Assembly (NCBI GenBank): GCA_000787465.1 | Contig: JSYX01000742.1 | Coordinates: 1-14,695, forward strand | DNA length: 14,695 bases | Direction: 5' to 3' | Source of the DNA: Thermomucor indicae-seudaticae | Lineage: Eukaryota > Mucoromycota > Mucoromycetes > Mucorales > Lichtheimiaceae | Part shown: positions 8,821 to 14,695 of the stretch, piece by piece | How the letters are laid out: every line of letters begins with the position of its first letter | How positions within the stretch are numbered: position 1 is the first letter of the stretch | Made by a program: the position numbers and the translations under genes | Notes under the pieces: model-generated | Seen by the model: the letters and a program-made list of their open reading frames with translations, nothing else | Databases searched by the model: none | Told to the model about the DNA's origin: nothing

Positions 8821-10581
8821 ATGAGCACGATTACGCAATTCGAAACGACTCATGAGGACTTGATTCAGGATGTTGCTTATGATTATTACGGCAAACGACT
8901 GGTGACCTGTTCTTCCGATCATCGACTTAAGGTCTGGGATTTTATTGAGCGCGATGACGCTGCTGTTTGGGAGTTGAATGATGTCTGGAAAGCACACGAT
9001 TCGTCCATCTTGAAAGCCGTCTGGGCGCATCCAGAATACGGACAAGTCATTGCGAGTTGCTCTTTGGATAGACTGGTCAAGATCTGGGAAGAAATTCCCG
9101 CAGGCAAGCTCCTCTCCCCTTCTTCTTTTTTCTCCCCAACCTGCCCGTTTTTAGGATCAAGCCTTGTCTCATTGTTATAGGCAGAACCCAGAAATAGTCA
9201 AAAACGTTGGGCGGAACGTTTCCGGCTTGTCGAATCGCGTGGCCCCGTTCTCGATATTGCCTTTTCTCCTATCCAAGGAGCGTTAAGACTAGTAAGGCCG
9301 CCAGAAAGACGTATATATGAGAGAAAGGAAGGGAGCAGACTGACGACCAGGGCACATAGGCAACCTGCTCCTCTGATGGTATTGTACGTATCTACGAAGC
9401 ATTGGAGCCTACGAACCTAAGTCAATGGGCGCAGATGGAAGAGTTTGAGATATCTTCGGCCGCTTATTCGACAGACAGTAACTTAGCACCTCAAACACCA
9501 CAAGTGACGCCACCTACCTCTTCATCCTCTCAGTTAGTCATGACACACTCATTACCCCAGCAACAACCAATGCACAGCAATAGTACCAATTCCAGTAACT
9601 CATCGGTCGCCAGCCATGGCCTATCAACGCCGGGATTAGAGGGCCCACCCGGACCGTTTCCAGTCATAACAGGAAACAGCGGCAGTGCTCCAGCGCCTGT
9701 ACAAAATATCTCTCCATCTTCTCAGGGAAACACTGTTGGTCAAGCAACGACTGGGACAACGACGGCAGCTCAAACAGGAGGGACACATCGTCCAGCAGAT
9801 GCTGACAGCGGTTACTGCATTGACTGGTGCCCTAATAGAACAGCAACAGCCCTTATGGTGGTTGGGTTAGGAAAGGAGATTGGCGCTAGAGTAAGTCGGC
9901 TCCCTTTCTTGACAGAAATAATGAACGATAATGTGCATTTTATCGACTGTCGACTGCCTGCGCAGATCTTCAGACATGATGGTCATAATAGATGGTATCC
10001 TGGAGAATTCCTGCCAGGGCACGAGCAAGAAGTACACGATGTCAGCTGGGCTCCCAGCATGGGAAGGTAACGTGGGATGGCGGGTGTTGGGGTCGGTCTA
10101 ATATACAGCCAAGTCTAAGTTCGTCCACCGAATAGATCTTACCAGTTAATTGCTACTGCGTGCAAAGACCACTACGTTCGGATATTTAAATTGACCGAAC
10201 CTCCATTACCCTCCAGCACATCGACACCGCACACAGGACATAGTCGCTTCGGTCAGGCTTCTGGTCAGGCTTCTAGTCCGGCTACCAGCTCACCAGCAAG
10301 CAAGCAAGCCCCATGGGGCCAAAGGACACCCATGCACATAGAGCTTGTTGCTGCCTTCAATGATCACCGTTCCGAGGTACGTAATAGTTCGCCAATATCA
10401 TAGCGACATAACAATCTTATTGACGTGAATATTATAGGTATGGCGGGTAGAATGGAATGTTACTGGGACTATACTATCATCCTCAGGAGATGACGGAAAA
10501 ATAAGACTATGGAAAGCAGGTTTTGATGGAGAATGGAGGCAAATGGCTGTAATATCAGCCAATTCAAGGATACCGTCATAA
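8821..10581 (+). CDS. SEH1: SEH1-type WD40 nucleoporin / SEA (GATOR2) complex subunit
   Basis: Six exons: 8821-9103, 9185-9291, 9360-9890, 9966-10066, 10136-10376, 10438-10581; 468 aa. SEH1 is a six-bladed beta-propeller shared by the Y-shaped nuclear-pore subcomplex and the SEA/GATOR2 complex that controls TORC1. Clear family motifs: HEDLIQDVAYDYYGKRLVTC, EEIPAEPRNSQKRW (rebuilt across intron 1), ATCSSDGIVRIYEALEP, VVGLGKEIGARIFRHDGHNR (across intron 3), EQEVHDVSWAPSMGRSYQLI (across intron 4), SSSGDDGKIRLWKA. Intron 1 is GC-AG (GCAAGC donor); the others are GT-AG. The protein is longer than the usual 350 or so residues because of a Ser/Thr/Gln/Pro-rich insert at about 165-280 and a second at about 361-402. 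Every join keeps frame. The TAA is followed almost at once by AATAAA. Confidence 0.93.
9104..9184 (+). other. GC-AG intron of SEH1
   Basis: This 81-nt intron starts GCAAGC after an exonic CAG and ends GGCAG. Only this pair of sites rebuilds the conserved IPAEPRNSQKRW. The GT-AG alternatives hit a stop or lose the motif. AG|GCAAG is the known consensus for the minor GC-AG class handled by the major spliceosome. Confidence 0.8.
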
Positions 10582-10582
10582 G

Positions 10583-10588
10583 AATAAA
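10583..10588 (+). terminator. AATAAA polyadenylation signal of SEH1
   Basis: AATAAA begins one base after the TAA stop (10579-10581). If used, the 3' UTR would be very short, which suits the convergent neighbour 254 bp away. Confidence 0.5.
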
Positions 10589-10835
10589 AGATCATAAAAC
10601 TGTATACCATTGTATATGCACACGAATTATTTTAAAGCCCATTTTTCAGATACGTTGTCTGTTGAAGTCAACACAAAGATACAGCATGATATAGAAGTAC
10701 ATTATCAATTGTTTCTAAGAGTATCCTCTGTAGTCGATTATGGGCATGCGGTTACAGACTCAATATATAGGAAGTAAAGCTAAATAGTATGAGAAGAAAA
10801 CAGAGACGGATGGGGTTGTCGAGGACTATAGCAAT

Positions 10836-12855
10836 CTAGTTATGACCAAAGAAACGTGTCATAACACTGAGATAATGAGGACTGATAGTGTCCTTGTCGT
10901 TCTGATACATGGTCATCAAAGTTCCCATAGCGAGCATGAAGAGGGCAACATCACCGAATGGTAAATTCCGAGCATAACCTCGTTTTACCAGTAATTTCCA
11001 CCATGATTCCATAGCTCTTGGTAAGCAGTAGAGTCCAAGTTCTGAAAGACCCCACAAGACTACTAAGTCGGTTCTGCTACAAGTAAGTGTAATTGTAACT
11101 TACCTAACTGTCGACCTCGTGCTTCTAAGAAGGTCATGGATCCTGCAACGGCACCTGGAAGCAAATACATCCATCGACGCTCTTTCTCTAGGACAGGTCT
11201 AATAGCACAAGGTGTGGCAAAGCCCATGGTAACATACATGGCCAGGAAAAGACTGGACCGCATGCATGAAAAGAGAAATTTGCGAAGAACATCTGTTGGT
11301 CTTGAACAAAAAAAGGGTAAGAAAAAATGATGGTTACCAATTCGATTGTTGCAGTACTTACTGTGACATGATTTGACCGGATCGAAACATGCCTGTCATA
11401 ATCTACCGTATTCATGGTATTAAGGCATTTGGGGTCAAACTCCGCGATCGCATAACGACTTACAATGTTCAAAGGGACATATAATTTGAGAGCTCGAAGA
11501 TATTCATCACGGAACAAGGTCAATTTGCTTCGCGTGCAGCTTGGGTCAAGTGGATGTTGCAGAGCACACATGATGAATCGGTGTCGGATCTTGGGTGGAA
11601 TAATAGTGGCAATGTTGGGGCTTACGGTTTCCGCGATAAACTCATGACTGGTTGTGTCCTTGGGCATCCGAATCGAAAAGCCGGTATCTTGTTCACCAAG
11701 TCGGGTCACCGTTTCACCAATGGCGTGCGTCAATGGTGCTGCCATTCCACCAAAATCACCTTTCCAACCCGAGTGCGTCAACAAGAACTCATAGTAGGAT
11801 CGGGACAGCGTCTCACTGTGGAATAAAAAGGCATAAATGATCTGAGCATTGGCAATAATCATGACTGCGACGCCGGCCCAGCGCTGCATGAACTTTGCCA
11901 GATGGTCATCCCACTTCTTTTTTACTATCAGTTGCCGAGGTTGGCCCGGCGCAAAACCTTCACGATCCACTTTTTCTTTCAGCGCAGCCAGTTCTCTGTT
12001 GTGTTTCGCTCGTCGATAGAGAGCCCACTGCTTCATTATCCATGCGCCTGTGAACTGGATACTGCGGGTCAAAAGGTATAACATGATGGACTGGCGTCGG
12101 CGTCTGTCTTTGTCGATGGCGAGAGCTAATCCGGCAACTGCGCCGGCCACAAATGCGTTCAAGCGATCAGATTTTCGGTCTGCCGTCTTGCGAAGTTTAC
12201 GCATGAGACATAGGATCCCCTTGTAACTGCTCAAGAATGTACTCAAGAATAACGCAAACATGGCTGTATCCCTAATGTTATGACGACGCGTAAGATGGCA
12301 CGGCCCGGTATAAGATGGGTCCGCGGAACGTACCGTCCTGCGAGCTGTTTCAATATACTTGGTCTACACGCAAGCGTGGGCTTTAGTAAAACGGAAACTT
12401 TTGCCAATGATCCGCCCTATTTACCTCTTAAAGACTTTGCCCATAAGCAGCGCAGGTAGCACACCAATCAAGTATTTAATGCTGAACCCAACCACAAACG
12501 CTTTTATGAAACCACGCGAACAGTTTTGAATGCACGTTTTGCCCTCATGTTGACAGTAACTAGGACCTTGTAACTCTTTTGCTTTTGCAGCTTCCAATTG
12601 CAGACGAGTAAGGTTTTGGCTTTTGTCGTTTTATACAGGTGTCTCAGTCCGTCAGTATAGAATTGAGGCTTACGTGTCTTCTGGTTTTCGGTTCATTTAC
12701 CTGCTAAGCCGTTTTAGCTTCTCCTGGAAGGACCGAATGGATGTCAAGACGGCCTCGGTTTCTTTGTCTGTAAGTAATTTGGACACAATTTGCGCCAAAC
12801 TCTCTAAAAAGTTTTCATAATATGATTCTGGTACGGATGGTAGAGATGTTGCCAT
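10836..12855 (-). CDS. TMEM135-like (Tim17-related) multi-pass membrane protein
   Basis: Seven exons (minus strand): 12855-12701, 12619-12425, 12363-12334, 12271-11464, 11392-11362, 11292-11104, 11062-10836; 544 aa, phases all consistent. TMEM135 proteins sit in mitochondrial, peroxisomal or lipid-droplet membranes and affect mitochondrial dynamics and lipid handling in animals; the fungal role is unclear. Visible evidence: the Cys-rich N-terminal signature (YCQHEGKTCIQNC, 73-85) followed by a hydrophobic RGFIKAFVVGFSIKY; DTAMFALFLSTFLSSYKG (128-145), only produced by splicing in a 30-nt exon; glycine-rich AFVAGAVAGLALAI (166-179) and LLPGAVAGSMTFLEARGRQ (near 450), the Tim17-like repeats; MCALQHPLDPSC (361-372); GLSELGLYCLPRAMESWW near 475. 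Several hydrophobic segments could span membranes. Intron 1 ends in a weak AAAAG, and intron 6 is only 41 nt. Confidence 0.87.
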
Positions 12856-12904
12856 TGTGAATGCGGGTCAAAGGAACAAAAGGAAGGGAGGAGGGAAAGA
12901 GGTG

Positions 12905-12912
12905 CTTATATA
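12905..12912 (-). promoter_or_regulatory. TATA box of the TMEM135-like gene
   Basis: TATATAAG on the minus strand, 50-57 bp before the ATG at 12855. The start context is ACAATGG, favourable for initiation. Confidence 0.6.
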
Positions 12913-13270
12913 CTCGGTCTTTGAAACTTCCCTCGCGCGGTTTCTGCTTAAACAGCGAAAAGTGTGGGGGAAGAATGGATTCATATGTCGGCCCAAAGAA
13001 AGCAGTAAAACCACCGCCCCCAATCTGCTGCTACGCACATTTTGTGAAGTCGTTATATGACGACGCTGATCAATCAAGGTTTACGTTGCTTGCACAGGAA
13101 TCGACTCATGCTGATATTGGATGGATCCAAACTTGGCGGAAAAATTCTTAGTCATTTTTATCTTCCCTTTGCAGTTGTACCGGGAATTTGGGTATGAGGA
13201 TCCAGTACATTCAAGTTGTTTTGTGTGTATAATGGAGGTTATGAGTTTAAACTTTGACCATATAGTGGGA
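12913..13270. other. Intergenic, upstream of the TMEM135-like gene
   Basis: No gene is recognised. Short frames on both strands (for example - strand 13275-13081) lack any motif. Confidence 0.4.
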
Positions 13271-13271
13271 C

Positions 13272-14150
13272 TCATGATCTGTCATCTTCTTTCTTAGCTC
13301 GGATTAAAAAAGAAGTCCGTGCGCCGCGTTCTTTTGTTGTGCTGGAGAAGTCAGACGGAGATAATGGCGAATTATCCCTTGGTCTATTATCATTGTTTGT
13401 TCTAACATCAGAAATCAAATATTGATGCTGTTCTGTTGAACATTATTCATTTATTGTAATGTTATGGGCATTTTCATGCAAAGAATTATCATCGTCATTT
13501 AACAAACAAGCCTGTGTGACCCCAAAGTGGTCGGACATTCATTCCGACAATTGGAGCAGCCACCCCACATTGAGCCTAACAGCAAGCTTGCATATGTAAT
13601 GTCTTTGACGCGCAATTGGATGGGCAATCACAGTGGCAAGTGTGGAGCCATGGGAACCTTGACGCTGCAACGAACCTACCGCAAATCATTCAGCTGTCGT
13701 GAAAAGTCAAAGCATTCAAAAGCTCATACGCCTTGTTACCTCGTCACTCTTCAAATGTCGGCTTTTTCATCATTACAGACACGTATTGTCATCTCCTCTC
13801 CTCATTCGACGTAAACTGCATCTGGAGCAGCTCATGCATGTCTGTCTGGGACTGACCCAAAGGTATTCCAAATTTCTCTATACGCATTTGGCATTCTCTT
13901 TTTTTATTCAAAGTTTGACTCACCACTTTCACGGTGCTTGGTTTTTTTGGTCGTGATGGTCATCTCTCCGCTGTTTTAAACTTGCATTCAAAATAAAGAG
14001 ATGAAGATGGTTATCCAGTTTCGTCAAAGTAGAAAAAACGAAGTTTGGCTTCTTGCGTAGCTCACTGAGAGTAGATGTGCCTGCCTTTTGTGCAAGTATC
14101 GTGCCCATGACGAACGGTAGATTACGCGGCGTCAGTTATTGTAACCAAGG
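13272..14150 (-). pseudogene. Fragmented coding-like sequence on minus strand, unknown
   Basis: Three minus-strand fragments read like protein in different frames. About 14125-13940 contains MGTILAQKAGTSTLSELRKK and ends at a stop. About 13900-13690 contains RIEKFGIPLGQSQTDMHELL and, after in-frame stops, NKAYELLNALTF. About 13440-13272 is a basic piece ending TSFLIRAKKEDDRS before a TGA. The stops and frame changes point to a decayed gene, or one whose introns I cannot place. The + strand frames over the same bases (13527-13814, 13699-13956) show no motif. No family is recognised. Confidence 0.22.
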
Positions 14151-14399
14151 CCCCCCAGTAATGTTAGCTATTCGTTGTCGTTCATGACAGTGTAACGGCA
14201 GTAGAAAACTTTGCGAATAAAGTCAAGTATTAACGACTCCCTGGTTTGAAACACCCAACAACCCGCCATACTGAAACGCTATCGCTGAAAAATTATCTAC
14301 AAAGTGCAATTTTCATTTGGCAAGAGCAACGAAAAATGGGATCAACTGTCACCGCAAAATGGCATGAGAATGAAGCGCCAAAAAGGATCTTTTGCAAAT

Positions 14400-14695
14400 T
14401 CAAATTCCAAGGAAAAATCCTGTATTCGTCAAGGCATCGATCTGGCTCTCATCAAGCGGGAAGTAGAGTATAACGTCTTTAGCTTGGAAGCCATGGTCTG
14501 CTTTATTCTGGACTGTGTGCGTCGAGCTTGCAGTCGTTGTCACGATATCACCAAGTTTGACTGCTGCCAGCATCAACTTCGGTGCGTCATGCAAACGATC
14601 GATGAAATAGACCTGGAATTTGCTTACAGCCAAGAAGTAATGTCCATGGATACTGTTTATTGATTGGACTTCTGCGCTACTTAAAGGTATATTTT
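14400..14695 (-). CDS. Possible partial gene entering from right edge, unknown
   Basis: A minus-strand frame is open from the right window edge to a TGA at 14402-14400, about 98 codons. It includes HYFLAVSKFQVYFIDRLHDA and MLAAVKLGDIVTTTASS, then DVILYFPLDESQIDAL. A second frame continues openly past the stop for a few dozen codons (EFAKDPFWRFILMPF), which could reflect a frameshift or an unplaced intron. The overlapping + strand frame (14304-14663, Cys-rich, 119 codons) competes. I recognise no family on either strand. The real extent lies outside the window. Confidence 0.28.
   Translation of the reverse strand, partial: NIPLSSAEVQSINSIHGHYFLAVSKFQVYFIDRLHDAPKLMLAAVKLGDIVTTTASSTHTVQNKADHGFQAKDVILYFPLDESQIDALTNTGFFLGI

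Noticed and set aside
13527..13956. Overlapping + strand open frames, leucine-rich
   Set aside because: No motif was found. They are antisense to coding-like minus-strand fragments, and neither can be extended with good splice sites.
1..14695. CRISPR arrays, prokaryotic operons, defence systems or a biosynthetic gene cluster
   Set aside because: The genes are intron-bearing eukaryotic housekeeping genes. No repeat arrays or co-functional cluster were found.

Overview
The window looks like nuclear DNA of a filamentous fungus, most likely an early-diverging lineage (Mucoromycota). The genes are eukaryotic and split by short GT-AG introns (about 41-81 nt). Branch sites resemble TACTAAT, CTTAC or CTGAC. 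Two genes have TATA boxes about 50 bp before the ATG. The Sec2, SEH1, DUF2358 and TMEM135 homologues all have their closest recognisable architecture in fungi. The genus assignment is inference only.

Layout. 1-1840: no convincing intact gene; a decayed coding-like stretch on + near 860-1330. 2030-3630 (+): Sec2/Rabin8-type Rab guanine-nucleotide exchange factor, two exons. 3631-6198: gene-poor; fragmentary coding-like frames on the - strand (about 3960-5560) and a 27-bp tandem duplication at 5991-6044. 6199-6801 (-): small protein of unknown function with an N-terminal C2HC zinc-finger-like module. 6893-7580 (-): an interrupted coding-like frame. 7809-8705 (-): DUF2358-family protein with a possible mitochondrial presequence, two exons. 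8821-10581 (+): SEH1-type WD40 nucleoporin/SEA-complex subunit, six exons, one GC-AG intron. 10836-12855 (-): TMEM135/Tim17-related membrane protein, seven exons including 30- and 31-nt microexons. 12913-14695: no intact gene; coding-like fragments on -, the last one open to the right window edge.

The genes do not form a pathway or a cluster. They are ordinary housekeeping genes: polarised exocytosis (Sec2), nuclear pore and TORC1 control (SEH1), organelle membrane or lipid metabolism (TMEM135), and a conserved unknown. They sit among decaying sequence. The DUF2358 and SEH1 genes are divergent with 115 bp between start codons. SEH1 and TMEM135 are convergent with 254 bp between stops.

I found no new biological system. 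The most useful results are the reconstructed exon structures, which cannot be read from single open frames, the GC-AG intron, the microexons, and the uncharacterised C2HC protein. All exon joins were worked out by hand from splice motifs, reading-frame phase and family conservation. They are unconfirmed by transcripts.
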